A DNA stretch of 64,000 bases, taken from NCBI GenBank assembly GCA_029781045.1, contig JAKOXL010000007.1, positions 62,001 through 126,000 of the forward strand, read 5' to 3'. Position numbers and translations under genes: made by a program. Positions 34,555 through 43,900 of the stretch are shown here, one piece after another; position 1 is the stretch's first letter; every line of letters begins with the position of its first letter. This DNA comes from Bacillota bacterium (GTDB lineage Bacteria; Bacillota; UBA994; UBA5500). The notes under the pieces are model-generated. The model ran no database searches. It was not told the origin of the DNA and worked only from the letters and a program-made list of their open reading frames with translations.

Positions 34555-34571
34555 ATACCCCCTAGGGGTAT
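34555..34571 (-). promoter_or_regulatory. CsoR-like copper operator upstream of copA
   Basis: ATACCCCCTAGGGGTAT is a perfect 7-bp inverted repeat (ATACCCC/GGGGTAT) around CTA. It resembles the GC-rich TACCCC-GGGGTA boxes recalled for CsoR. It lies next to the ribosome binding site of copA, with a TTGACA hexamer 35 nt further upstream, where a repressor would block transcription. Confidence 0.68.
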
Positions 34572-34687
34572 CTATCAACTCCAGCTTACCCTGCTCAAGG
34601 AGCTCTGTCAATAGCTTTACAGCTAATTTTGCCTAGTTTACCTGTAGGAGAAGGGCAAAATACCATAAAGGGAGATGAGGTGCTGAT

Positions 34688-34837
34688 ATGATCGTTACCT
34701 TTGGACTCTATTGGCTTCCTATTCTGTTGGCCCTATCCTTGGTCGCGTACATTTGGTGTTGGGCGAGAAACCGTTCGCAGCGTGCTGCAAAGGCGAGTAA
34801 CAAAGGCAGAGATCTCCACCAACGTCGGCCCTATTAG
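34688..34837 (+). CDS. 49-residue single-helix membrane protein
   Basis: ATG at 34688 to TAG at 34835-34837. Residues 4-25 form one hydrophobic segment with several aromatic residues, followed by a strongly basic tail with many Arg, Lys and Gln. GAGGTG lies 6 nt upstream. It sits divergently from copA, before the DUF1540 gene. Family unknown; small length lowers certainty. Confidence 0.5.
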   Translation: MIVTFGLYWLPILLALSLVAYIWCWARNRSQRAAKASNKGRDLHQRRPY

Positions 34838-34903
34838 GGATGGGCCTTAGGCAGGCATGTATTACTTACCTCTCGCGCACACTACAGATAGGAGGTGAAC
34901 ACG

Positions 34904-35275
34904 ATGACGAAAGTGAAGTGCCATGTTGATACCTGCACTCACTGGCTTTCGGGCATGTGTGGTGCGCACAATATTGATATCTTGAACGAGAGCCGGGGCC
35001 ATATGCCCCACGAGGAAGAACAGACCATGTGCAAGACCTTCCATAGGAAGGAAGGCCTAGGTAGTTACGTAGCTTCCATGGATAATCTAAATTGGGGTGG
35101 AATGGTATCCGCATTAACTGGCGGTGAAATGAGTCCTACCATTACCTGTGTTGTCGATACCTGCCGCTACTGGCGCCAGGGAGATGAATGCCATGCCGAC
35201 GCCATCGAGGTAACTGGCTCGGGCGCCGAGCAATGCCAAGAAACCAACTGCAGTACCTTTGCGCAAAAAGACTAG
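34904..35275 (+). CDS. Protein with two DUF1540 domains
   Basis: A 123-aa cytoplasmic protein with two copies of a Cys-rich module: KCHVDTCTHWLSGMCGAHNI...MCKTF (about 4-45) and TCVVDTCRYWRQGDECHADAI...CQETNCSTF (about 80-120). The C-x4-C-x6-C spacing and the closing CxxF suggest metal binding. DUF1540 proteins are common in spore-formers and their function is not known to me. The ATG has AGGAGGTG 6 nt upstream. Confidence 0.85.
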   Translation: MTKVKCHVDTCTHWLSGMCGAHNIDILNESRGHMPHEEEQTMCKTFHRKEGLGSYVASMDNLNWGGMVSALTGGEMSPTITCVVDTCRYWRQGDECHADAIEVTGSGAEQCQETNCSTFAQKD

Positions 35276-35382
35276 TGACTTGTTACGACGGTTCACTTGA
35301 GGGGTGCTCTACCCTTATGGGAGCAAGCACCCCCTTCTCTTTTCCCTCATAGCCTATAGCAAAGGCTATGAGGAGGAGTGCC

Positions 35383-36015
35383 ATGTTTACTCAACAGCAA
35401 GAACGAACCCGCTATAATCGGCTGCGAGCGGTCCGCTATGCCCTTAGCCGCTATAACAATCCCAACCCCAAGTTCGCCAACATGGATACTATGGGAGGCG
35501 GTGGCGATTGCACCAATTTCACATCCCAGTGCCTCTTGGTAGGAGGTTTCCGCATGGATTACCGACAAACGGGGCAGGCCACCGAGTGGTGGTACCGCCA
35601 CGTGTCCTTGGAACCCTTTGACCAGTACCATGACGACTGGTGGTCCTGCACCTGGTCACTGCCCGAGACACAGTTGCGCTACTTGATGGCGAATCATGGG
35701 CAAGTTGTGGACCTTTTGGCCAATCCGGCTCTAGCTAGACGGCTGAGCCTAGGCGACATTATCTATTACGATTGGGATGGGGAAAACCGCTTTGGCCATA
35801 GCGCCATCATTACTGCCTTTGACCGCAACCGCGTTCCCTATGTTACCTTCCGCACCCTGGCGCCATCTCGCCCCGCCCGCAACCAACACTGGACTTTGCG
35901 ACACCGGCGTACCGCTGTGCGCATCTGGGCCATCCATCTCAATGATCGGCCAGTAGTATATACACAACCCCCCAACTGGAATGCATTGACCCCCTGCGAA
36001 CAGGCCCGCAAATAG
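35383..36015 (+). CDS. Amidase_6-type putative amidase
   Basis: A 210-aa protein with the pattern of the putative amidase domain (Amidase_6): YALSRYNNPNPKFANMDTMGGGGDCTNFTSQCLLVGG near the N-terminus, with the conserved Cys in GGDCTNF. Then come WWY, a LGDIIYYDW segment, GHSAIITA with the His, and the final HHR-like tail. No signal peptide is seen, so it may be a cytoplasmic or spore-associated cysteine amidase; inference. I start at the ATG at 35383, since ATGAGGAGGAG just upstream is the ribosome binding site. Confidence 0.82.
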   Translation: MFTQQQERTRYNRLRAVRYALSRYNNPNPKFANMDTMGGGGDCTNFTSQCLLVGGFRMDYRQTGQATEWWYRHVSLEPFDQYHDDWWSCTWSLPETQLRYLMANHGQVVDLLANPALARRLSLGDIIYYDWDGENRFGHSAIITAFDRNRVPYVTFRTLAPSRPARNQHWTLRHRRTAVRIWAIHLNDRPVVYTQPPNWNALTPCEQARK

Positions 36016-36310
36016 CTACACTAAGAAGGTATTATAGCACTAGGCACTCAAGTGTCTCCAGCTGCCCTACATATAAGGCCATTGGCCATGCACACGGCGC
36101 GTCGGCACCCTAGACAAAAGAGGGAGAGAGCCAAAGGAGGAGGGCAACACAATCGGGGCTTGCATGCTTAAGAGTGCACCAAAGGCAATAGCCCGTCTAG
36201 GGTCCATTACAGGCTGCGCTGCCCCGGGCCTTCACTGCCTGAGCAAACCAAGCTTATCCCACTGCTGAGAACTACGCTCCAGCATGACTACGTCCCTCCG
36301 CAGCATAAAG
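36016..36310. other. Non-coding spacer between amidase and YibE/F genes
   Basis: About 295 nt between converging genes. I see no frame with a ribosome binding site and no tRNA or known RNA. It is of ordinary GC-rich, complex sequence and ends in a terminator hairpin. Confidence 0.5.
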
Positions 36311-36342
36311 AAAAGGGAGCTGTCTCGCGACAGTTCCCTTTT
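36311..36342. terminator. Bidirectional terminator (amidase_6 / YibE-F)
   Basis: AAAAGGGAGCTGTC pairs with GACAGTTCCCTTTT around the loop TCGC, 4 nt after the YibE/F stop. Member of the GCGACAG hairpin set. Confidence 0.85.
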
Positions 36343-36345
36343 CTT

Positions 36346-37503
36346 CTATAAATTTAGTTTAGAAGTCTCTTCGCTGCCCTCTTCCCGCCCGACTAGAAAG
36401 GTGGCAATAAGAGCCGTCAAAGGAATCGCGCTAATGAGACCTATGCTACCAGAAAAGGCTCGCACCAGCTCGGTAACTATAGTGTCCAAGTTTAGAATTC
36501 TCTCCGGGGAGATCTGATAGGCATAAAACAGTAACAATAGGGGTGTACTGCTACCCAAGTAGGCAAGAATCAGGGTGTTGGTCATAGTTCCCATGATATC
36601 TCGCCCCACATTCATACCGGAACGGAAGAGGTCGCCACGGCTAATCTGAGGGCTCACTGCCTTAATCTCAAACATGGAGGATGCCACCGACATACCCACG
36701 TCCATGACAGCCCCAAGAGCACCAATTACTATACCAGCAAAAAGCAGGCCCTTAAAGTTAAACTCTATACCTTGGGGAATGTACAAAAGCAGCTGGGTCT
36801 CTTCGTGACTTAATCCACTCAACTTACTAAGATTACCGAAGATATAAGCCAAAATACCTGCTGTTAACACACCACTTGCCGTTCCCAAAATGGCCGCCCA
36901 AGTCTTACGACTCCAACCTGCCACCACTATCATGGTAATAACAATGGCGAAGATGGATAGCAACACTGATAAAGGCAATGGCGAGTATCCTCGTAGAAGC
37001 AAAGGTAGAAAAACCTGAGACACAAGTATGATGGTAACAACGAGTCCAAATAGGGATCTCATTCCTGCCTTGCCCCCGACAATTAGCACCAGCGCAACAA
37101 AGAGCCCCACCAGCAAATAGACATAAGTATCTCTAATGTGGTCGGCGATATAGACATTGACCAGTTGATCTTCATCTACTTCTGCTTCTATCAACACCTT
37201 ATCGCCCGGCTCCACAAGAATATCGTAAGCCGGGTTACCGCCGGTAACATGAAATACACTGATGGTTTGACCACTAAAGCGCCCGTTTAATACCCGCAGC
37301 TCAACATAAAAGGCTTCCGACTCATATCCACTTTCCCCCAGCGGGTTTTCCTCTGCCCGTTCTACACTGAGGACCTCTGCTCTAAAGGTCTGTAACTCCA
37401 GCTCACCTTCTTGCGCCGCACTAACTGGTGCAACAAATACTAAAAGTAACAGGCTACACAGAGTGAGTAGCCAAATGGGTTTACAGCTTTTGTGTCGCAT
37501 CAT
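36346..37503 (-). CDS. YibE/F family membrane protein
   Basis: A 385-aa protein with a signal peptide (LLTLCSLLLLVFVAPVSA) and a ~110-aa outside domain (about 25-130) containing a beta-rich stretch. Seven or so C-terminal helices of the YibE/F family follow (about 133-375), including GIVIGALGAVMDVGMSVASSMFEI, SGMNVGRDIMGTMTNTLILAYLG. The family occurs widely in Firmicutes with no established function. ATG at 37503 has GAGGGGG 4 nt upstream; a longer frame to 37668 has no support. Confidence 0.82.
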   Translation of the reverse strand: MMRHKSCKPIWLLTLCSLLLLVFVAPVSAAQEGELELQTFRAEVLSVERAEENPLGESGYESEAFYVELRVLNGRFSGQTISVFHVTGGNPAYDILVEPGDKVLIEAEVDEDQLVNVYIADHIRDTYVYLLVGLFVALVLIVGGKAGMRSLFGLVVTIILVSQVFLPLLLRGYSPLPLSVLLSIFAIVITMIVVAGWSRKTWAAILGTASGVLTAGILAYIFGNLSKLSGLSHEETQLLLYIPQGIEFNFKGLLFAGIVIGALGAVMDVGMSVASSMFEIKAVSPQISRGDLFRSGMNVGRDIMGTMTNTLILAYLGSSTPLLLLFYAYQISPERILNLDTIVTELVRAFSGSIGLISAIPLTALIATFLVGREEGSEETSKLNL

Positions 37504-37615
37504 AGACCCCCTCTCATGGTGCCATTCTACCATAGAAGTATACCGACGAAATAGGGAACTTTTGGACACTATATACGTCTGTCTATCAGAAAAGTAATGT
37601 AGGCGGGTGAGCACA

Positions 37616-38098
37616 TTGCGACGGAAGAGAAATCTTTGGCCCATGTTTGCCATGGCCACTGTGGTCATTGCAGCCCTCGTTTACTTTCAGCGCTGCTACT
37701 TCTTCGATCCTTTCTCTCACAGACGCTATGCGGCAGCCCACTTACCTTGGACTTGGTACAAGAACCCTCTACAGTTGGAATACGGCGTCCTCGACGATGA
37801 GGGCTGGAAGTTTATCCATGTCACGGATAGAGATGAAATAAAGAAGGTGTTTGCCGAGCTGAGCCGCTGTGCTGAAAAGCCGGTGGAAGGCAACCAACCT
37901 CCATCAGAGGGTGGCTCTCCCATATGGTTTGGAATTCGGCGACTAAGTGATGGATTGGTACTGCTTAGCGCCGAAGGACTGGAGAATAACCCCTACTTCC
38001 ATGTCCGTGATCTAGCGACCGTATGTCTGTCGTCGGATCTACAGACCTTAATAGCCACTCGCCTTAAGCAGGCACGAATCCTACCTCCCATAGATTAA
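37616..38098 (+). CDS. Hypothetical membrane-anchored protein
   Basis: About 160 aa with a short basic N-terminus, one helix (MFAMATVVIAALVYFQRC) and a soluble remainder of alternating alpha and beta character (GWKFIHVTDRDEIKKVFAEL, GIRRLSDGLVLLS). I do not recognise it. The best start is TTG at 37616, which has GGGTGAG 5 nt upstream; GTG at 37607 is also in frame. It is divergent from the YibE/F gene, with overlapping leader regions. Confidence 0.6.
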   Translation: MRRKRNLWPMFAMATVVIAALVYFQRCYFFDPFSHRRYAAAHLPWTWYKNPLQLEYGVLDDEGWKFIHVTDRDEIKKVFAELSRCAEKPVEGNQPPSEGGSPIWFGIRRLSDGLVLLSAEGLENNPYFHVRDLATVCLSSDLQTLIATRLKQARILPPID

Positions 38099-38125
38099 GC
38101 CCTGCTGCGCACCCCAGCAGGGCTT
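38097..38125. terminator. Terminator between converging genes
   Basis: AAGCCCTGCTG pairs perfectly with CAGCAGGGCTT around CGCACCC. It overlaps the stop codon of the plus-strand gene and lies next to the stop of the aldo/keto reductase. Confidence 0.78.
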
Positions 38126-38130
38126 ACAAT

Positions 38131-39141
38131 TTATTGCCTCAAATGTCCATGGGCCCGTTTTAGCATGTCCCTAATTGGCAAGCTATAGGGGCAACGACTT
38201 TCGCAGATCCCACACTCGGCGCAATCCGACGCATCCTTGTCCATAGCCGCGTAACGCCCCACAGCCCATTCGGCCAGATTATACCTGGTAGCATAGCCCT
38301 CTAGAATGAACACCTGGGGAATCTTGATCCCCTGGGGACAAGGCAAACAATACTCACAGCGGCGACAAAAGCCTCGGCCCAATTCGGCCACTTCTTGCTC
38401 CAGCAGCGGTCGTTCCTCCTCATTTAACGGACGCCAGTTGGCGGCAAGCTCGGCGTTCTGCCGCATCTGCTCTGCACTGTCCACACCTGGAATGATTACA
38501 TCTAAAAGGGGCTCGGCCAACAGTTGGCGCAGAGCCAACTGAGGATGCATAAAAGACCCACCGGCCAGTGGTTTCATTGCTATCGTACCCATGTTGCGTT
38601 CTTTCGCCGCTTGTAACACGGGAATGAACTGACGTTCTACAGCGTTAACCGGTGCCTGCACCGTAGCAAATAGACCTGTTTCAACTGCCTCCAGCAATAC
38701 CTTATCATTATGTCCAGTAACACCAATATGCCTTACCAAGCCTTCTTCCTGGGCTTTAAGCACCGCTTCTAGAGCACCGCCAGGGGCCAAGATCCGCTCC
38801 AGATCGTCCTTGGTACTTACATTGTGCAATTGGTATAGGTCGATATAGTCGGTACGCAGCATGCGCAAACTGGTTTCCAGATCGCGCCTTGCTCCCTCCC
38901 CATCGCGGGAAGGAGTCTTGGTAGCCAAGACAAAACGCTCACGAACGCCCTGCAAAGCCAAGCCGAACTTCTCTTCACTATCCGTGTATCCACGGGCCGT
39001 ATCGAGGAAATTCACGCCGTACTCCAGCGCAGTGGCGATTACCTCTGCTGCTGCCTCCTGTCCAACCCGTTGAATTGGAATACCGCCAATACCCATCACG
39101 CCAACTTCGTAACCGGTCTTCCCTAACTTATTGTACCTCAT
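38131..39141 (-). CDS. Aldo/keto reductase with C-terminal 4Fe-4S domain
   Basis: An NADPH-type oxidoreductase (TIM barrel) fused to a ferredoxin-like module. The barrel has RYNKLGKTGYEVGVMGIGG, the catalytic Asp/Tyr/Lys region FLDTARGYTDSEEKFG and VLATKTPS. Near the end CRRCEYCLPCPQGI and CAECGICESRCPYSLPI carry two sets of four Cys for iron-sulfur clusters. It belongs to the ferredoxin-linked aldo/keto reductases common in anaerobes. Substrate unknown. The start ATG has AGGTAGGTG; pfkA lies upstream by 22 nt. Confidence 0.88.
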   Translation of the reverse strand: MRYNKLGKTGYEVGVMGIGGIPIQRVGQEAAAEVIATALEYGVNFLDTARGYTDSEEKFGLALQGVRERFVLATKTPSRDGEGARRDLETSLRMLRTDYIDLYQLHNVSTKDDLERILAPGGALEAVLKAQEEGLVRHIGVTGHNDKVLLEAVETGLFATVQAPVNAVERQFIPVLQAAKERNMGTIAMKPLAGGSFMHPQLALRQLLAEPLLDVIIPGVDSAEQMRQNAELAANWRPLNEEERPLLEQEVAELGRGFCRRCEYCLPCPQGIKIPQVFILEGYATRYNLAEWAVGRYAAMDKDASDCAECGICESRCPYSLPIRDMLKRAHGHLRQ

Positions 39142-39163
39142 GTGTATACACCTACCTGTTCAT

Positions 39164-40123
39164 TTAGATAGACAGAATTTGAGATAACAGCAACAATTGG
39201 GAGTCAAAGTCACGGGGCCGTCCTACAACCTGTTCTATCGGCACTGAGACCAGCTGGCCACCTTGAAGGGCCGCCATATATCCCCCTTGCCCCTGACGCA
39301 ACAATTCCACCGCATATGCACCCAAACGGCTAGCTAAGATGCGGTCTTGCGCCGTAGGCGAACCACCCCGCTGGATATAACCTAATACGGTAACCCGGGG
39401 CCGCAAGCCGGTGAGGGCTTCTATACGTTCACTAATGGCATAGCCGGAGCCAGCCCCTTCACACACAACAATGATTGAGTGTCGTTTTCCCCGCTGAAAG
39501 CCCCGCTGCAAACGTTCACAGATCTGCTCAGAGCTGATTAGTGCTTCCGGAACCACTATGGATTCCGCACCCGCCGCCAAGCCGGCGGCGATGGCGATCT
39601 GCCCCGATAGGCGCCCCATTACTTCGATAATATAAGTTCTCTCATGGGAAGTGGCCGTATCCCGAATACGGTCAATGGCGGTCACCGCCGTATTGATGGC
39701 TGTATCGAAACCGATGGTCACATCGGTCCCAGCCATATCGTTATCAATGGTGGCCGGAACGCCCACAATAGGGATGCCCCGTTGCGCTAAGGCAGCAGCC
39801 CCGCGCAAAGAACCATCGCCCCCAATTACTATTAACCCATCGATGCCTGCCGCCACCAGATTCTCATAAGCTTGAGCTTGTCCAACCTCAGTTGTGAACT
39901 CCTCCGAGCGTGCCGTTCTTAATATAGTGCCTCCACGGTGAATAATGTCGGCTACTGAACCCAACTCCATATCTATCATGTCGCCGGCCAATAACCCCGC
40001 ATATCCGCGTCGGATACCTACTATCTGATAGCCATAATAGATACCGGTCCGGACCACGGCTCGGATGGCAGCATTCATACCGGGGGCATCACCGCCACTG
40101 GTTAGCACACCAATTCTGCCCAT
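39164..40123 (-). CDS. pfkA: 6-phosphofructokinase
   Basis: Phosphorylates fructose 6-phosphate in glycolysis. The 319 residues include GVLTSGGDAPGMNAAIR, GIRRGYAGLL, the ATP-site VIGGDGSLRGA (Gly at the position that is Asp in PPi enzymes), VGVPATIDND, TIGFDTAINT, EVMGRLSGQIA, and GYIQRGGSPTAQDR. The residue equivalent to E. coli Gly124 is Ala here instead of Gly or Lys, so ATP rather than PPi use is likely but should be confirmed. ATG at 40123 begins 5 nt after the preceding stop. Confidence 0.92.
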   Translation of the reverse strand: MGRIGVLTSGGDAPGMNAAIRAVVRTGIYYGYQIVGIRRGYAGLLAGDMIDMELGSVADIIHRGGTILRTARSEEFTTEVGQAQAYENLVAAGIDGLIVIGGDGSLRGAAALAQRGIPIVGVPATIDNDMAGTDVTIGFDTAINTAVTAIDRIRDTATSHERTYIIEVMGRLSGQIAIAAGLAAGAESIVVPEALISSEQICERLQRGFQRGKRHSIIVVCEGAGSGYAISERIEALTGLRPRVTVLGYIQRGGSPTAQDRILASRLGAYAVELLRQGQGGYMAALQGGQLVSVPIEQVVGRPRDFDSQLLLLSQILSI

Positions 40124-40128
40124 AGCAC

Positions 40129-40344
40129 TCAACGGTTGAGATTCATGGCCTGACTGCAAAGGGCCCGATTAAGCAGCTCGTGGGCTTCCGCCGCTTCCGA
40201 CTTAGGAACCAACAGTTCAACGGGACCGTTGCAGCTGCTGCTACTCAACGGTCGCTCCGTCACCAGTAACCCCTCCGCCATCAACAGTTCCTTCAGTCGC
40301 TTAGCAACTTGTGTGTTAGGTGCGATATAGATGACTTTCCACAT
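40129..40344 (-). CDS. Small DUF2007-like putative signalling protein
   Basis: A 71-aa protein with a ferredoxin-like alpha/beta pattern: WKVIYIAPNTQVAKRLKELLMAEGLLVTERP and VELLVPKSEAAEAHELLNRAL. It resembles the DUF2007 (putative signal-transducing) family. It lies directly upstream of pfkA; the two overlap in their translation signals. Start ATG with GGAGTAGAG. Confidence 0.65.
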   Translation of the reverse strand: MWKVIYIAPNTQVAKRLKELLMAEGLLVTERPLSSSSCNGPVELLVPKSEAAEAHELLNRALCSQAMNLNR

Positions 40345-40442
40345 CCAGCTCTACTCCTTTGCCATTGCTTTCAGTGATGATCAAAGAACCTAGCAAAGCT
40401 AGACCAATCATAGCATAGCAAGAAACCACCCGGCAACGAAAG

Positions 40443-40462
40443 GGGGCTGATCGCACAGCCCC
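40443..40462 (-). terminator. Terminator of the dnaE operon
   Basis: GGGGCTG pairs with CAGCCCC around ATCGCA, immediately after the stop at 40465; CTTTC follows on the minus strand. Confidence 0.72.
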
Positions 40463-40464
40463 AG

Positions 40465-40983
40465 TTATGCCATCCCGTTGTGAGCCAAACGGGCAGAGGC
40501 TGCCGCCGCCAGGCCAGCCACCAGGTCATCCATAAAAGTATACACCGCCTGGGGATTATCATTTATAACTGCTAGAATCCCTAGCTTAGTCTTATCCAGA
40601 TAGCCAAAGTTGGTAAGCCCAATGGTGCCATAGACATTGGTTATGCCTAAAGCCAGCACTTCGTCAATACCATAGAGGGGCTCATCGCTAGCCACAATCG
40701 TCTGAATCGGTTCCGGCAACAACCCCTTCTCAGCACAAACATCAAGGGCGATACCCGTAAGCATAGCAAACTGCACTTCCCTCTTTTCCAGCACACTATT
40801 TACGCTGGCCAAACATTCCTCTAGAGATAGGGTAGGATAATAGGGTCTTTGCAAATCAAACACCAACTTAGCAACATCAACTAGAGTCACTCCCCGTTCT
40901 GCCATTAGTCTGATCACGGTCTCTTTCAACTTCCGTTTCACCTCGTGGTCTAGATTATCGATGCGATAATCTAATCTATTCAC
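40465..40983 (-). CDS. PgpA/YutG-like phosphatidylglycerophosphatase A family protein
   Basis: A 172-aa protein with the PgpA-like pattern: RGVTLVDVAKLVFDLQRPYYPTLSLEECLASVNSVLEKREVQFAMLTGIALD, then GTIGLTNFGYLDKTKLGILAVIND and a terminal helical segment TFMDDLVAGLAAAASARL. Relatives such as B. subtilis YutG are predicted lipid or small-molecule phosphatases; activity is not shown. The GTG start overlaps the last 8 bases of dnaE, so they are translationally coupled. Confidence 0.78.
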   Translation of the reverse strand: MNRLDYRIDNLDHEVKRKLKETVIRLMAERGVTLVDVAKLVFDLQRPYYPTLSLEECLASVNSVLEKREVQFAMLTGIALDVCAEKGLLPEPIQTIVASDEPLYGIDEVLALGITNVYGTIGLTNFGYLDKTKLGILAVINDNPQAVYTFMDDLVAGLAAAASARLAHNGMA

Positions 40984-43900
40984 CAGTGGCCAGCGAAGTG
41001 CTTACCGCTTCTTCACCAAAGAGCCGCTTTACCTCCTCGATCAGCTGGGCCGAACCGTCACACCAGTACTTGCGATCGGCTAACACCATCCTCTGACTAT
41101 CCGTATTGCGTAAGTATACTGGTATGGGGCCAGGGTAGCGGGCCAACAGTACCTTTAAGTAGCCAAGGCGATCGACCATGTCGTTACTGCAACACACCAC
41201 TAAGGCCAAATCATCGGGAGCCAGTTGCGTTAGCGAATCGGCAAGTATTGTGAGCCTTTCGTCACGGAAGTTGACTTTTCCTTCTACCAATACGATGCGC
41301 TCACTACATACCAGTGCGCCATGCCTACTCGTGGCCTCGGGGAAAAGGACCACTTCCACATTGCCCGAAAAGTCTTCCACGGTGAAAAACATCATGGGTT
41401 TACCTGTCTTGGTCATAATCTGCTTGGCCTCAGTAATGCGCCCACCGATGGTGACTTTTTGACCGTTAACTTCCTCCGTCAACTGGCCAATCTTGTGGGT
41501 AATACCCGTAGCCAGAGCTTTGCGGAAACGATCCAGAGGATGGCCCGACACATACATTCCTAGCAATTCCTTTTCCATTGCCAGCAGCTCACCCATGGGA
41601 AAATCAGGAATATTGGGCAGATTAACTTCAATAGCAGGAGCCATAGCATCTTGACCTAAAAGATCAAACATGGAGATTTGTCCGTTCTGGCGACTCTTGT
41701 TCTCCATCGCCACCTTTTCCAAGCACTCATCTAGAATGGCTAATAACTGGGCCCGGTTGGCTCCTGTGCTGGCAAAAGCACCGCACTTAATGAGGCTTTC
41801 CAGTACCCGTCGGTTCACAACCCGCAAATCCACACGGCGGCAAAAGTCCAGTAGGGAAGTGAAGGGCCCATTGGCCTCCCGCTCGCTAACAATAGCCTCA
41901 ATGGCTGCCAATCCCACATTCTTAATAGCTGAGAGTCCAAACGCAATCTTGTCACCAGTAGCCGTAAACTTGGCACGGCTGATGTTGACATCGGGAGCGA
42001 TAATCGGAATTCCAAGGCGTTGACACTCTTCTGTGTATAGGTTGACCTTATCGCTATCATTGGCCACCGCCGATAACATGGCGGCCATAAACTCCCGTGG
42101 ATAATGGACCTTAAGCCAGGCCGTTCGATAAGCCAAAACCGCATAACAAGCCGCATGGGACTTATTGAAAGCATACTTGGCGAACTCCGCCATCTCATCA
42201 AAAACTTTATGAGCTACATCTTCCGGAACACCTAATCGCTTGGCTCCGGGTATGATGATCTGGCCTTTCTCATCCACCAGCCCATCCACAAACAGCTTAC
42301 GTTCCTGCTCCATTACCTCCGGCTTCTTTTTGCTCATGGCTCGCCTTAGCAGGTCTGCTCGCCCTAGAGAGTAACCGGCCAGACTACGAGCGATTTGCTG
42401 CACCTGTTCCTGATACACCAGGCAACCATAGGTAATGTTCAATATAGGCTCCAATAAGGGGTGGGCATATTGAATCCTTTCTGGGTTATGCTTGTTCTCT
42501 ATATACTTGGGGATCTGATCCATTGGTCCCGGCCTGAACAAGGAAATGCCGGCAATAATATCTTCGAAAGTGCTGGGCTTTAGCTGCTTGATAAAGTCGC
42601 GCATCCCCGCACCTTCCAACTGGAAGACGCCCAGGGTTTCACCGTTACTCAGCAATTCAAAAACAGCCGGATCGTCAAATCCCTGTTCTTCCAAATCTAT
42701 GGTTTTCCCTTGATTCCGCTCAATCTCTTTTATGGCATCATCGATTATGGTGAGAGTTGTCAGTCCCAAGAAGTCCATCTTCAGCAAACCCAGCTCTTCG
42801 ATGGTAGTCCAGGGGAACTGGGTGGTGATGACATCGCCGTTCTTAGCTAAGGGCACCAGGTTCGCTAACGGTTCAGGCGAAATAACTACTGCGGCCGCGT
42901 GTACCGACGCATGCCGCGGTAGCCCTTCCAGTGCCCGGCTAATGTCTATCACCTTTTTGGTCATGGGATCTCGCTGATATGCCTCCTGCAACTCGGGCAC
43001 CTGCTCAAGGGCCTCGTCGATGGTGACTCCCAGCTTGTTAGGTATTAGCTTGGCGATTTGATCGCCTTCCTGGAAACTCAGCCCCAGTGCCCTTGCCACA
43101 TCACGAACGGCTGCCTTAGCACGCAGTGTTCCAAAGGTGATGATTTGGCAAACGTTTTCCTCGCCGTACTTGTGGGAAACATAGTCAATCACTTCGCCCC
43201 GCCGTTCATTACAAAAGTCAGTATCAAAATCGGGGAGGCTCACCCGTTCTACATTGAGGAAACGCTCAAAAATCAGTCCATAGGGCAAGGGATCTAGGTT
43301 GGTAATTCCCAAAATATAAGCCACCACGCTGCCGGCACCCGATCCTCTACCGATACCAACAGGGATCTTGTTCTGTCTAGCGTAATCAATAAAATCAGCC
43401 ACAATGAGGAAATAGCTGGAGAATCCCATACCCTCAATCACCGAAAGCTCATAGTCAACCCTATCCAATATCTCTTTACTGGGGTTGGGATACCTGATCG
43501 GTAACCGCTGAGCCACCTGATAACGCAGATAGCTCTCGGGTGTAAATCCCTCGGGCACTTTATAAACCGGTAGGCGAGAGACCCCAAATTCAAAGTCAAC
43601 CTGGCAGCGTTCAGCAATAGCAACCGTATTAGCCATAGCCTTGGCCACCAGTTCTGGATCTAGATAGTAAAACATGGAGGCCATCTCTTGCGCGTCTTTC
43701 AGGTGAAATTCGGGTACAAACCGCATGCGGTTTTCATCGTGGATCGTCTTGCCCGTTTGCACACAGAGCAAAACATCATGGGCTTCGTGGTCTTCCGCTT
43801 TTACATAATGAATATCGTTGGTGATCACCAGCGGAGCCCCCGTCTCATTGTGCAGCTTTACCAACTCCTCATTGACCTTGCGCTGTTCAGGCAAACCATG

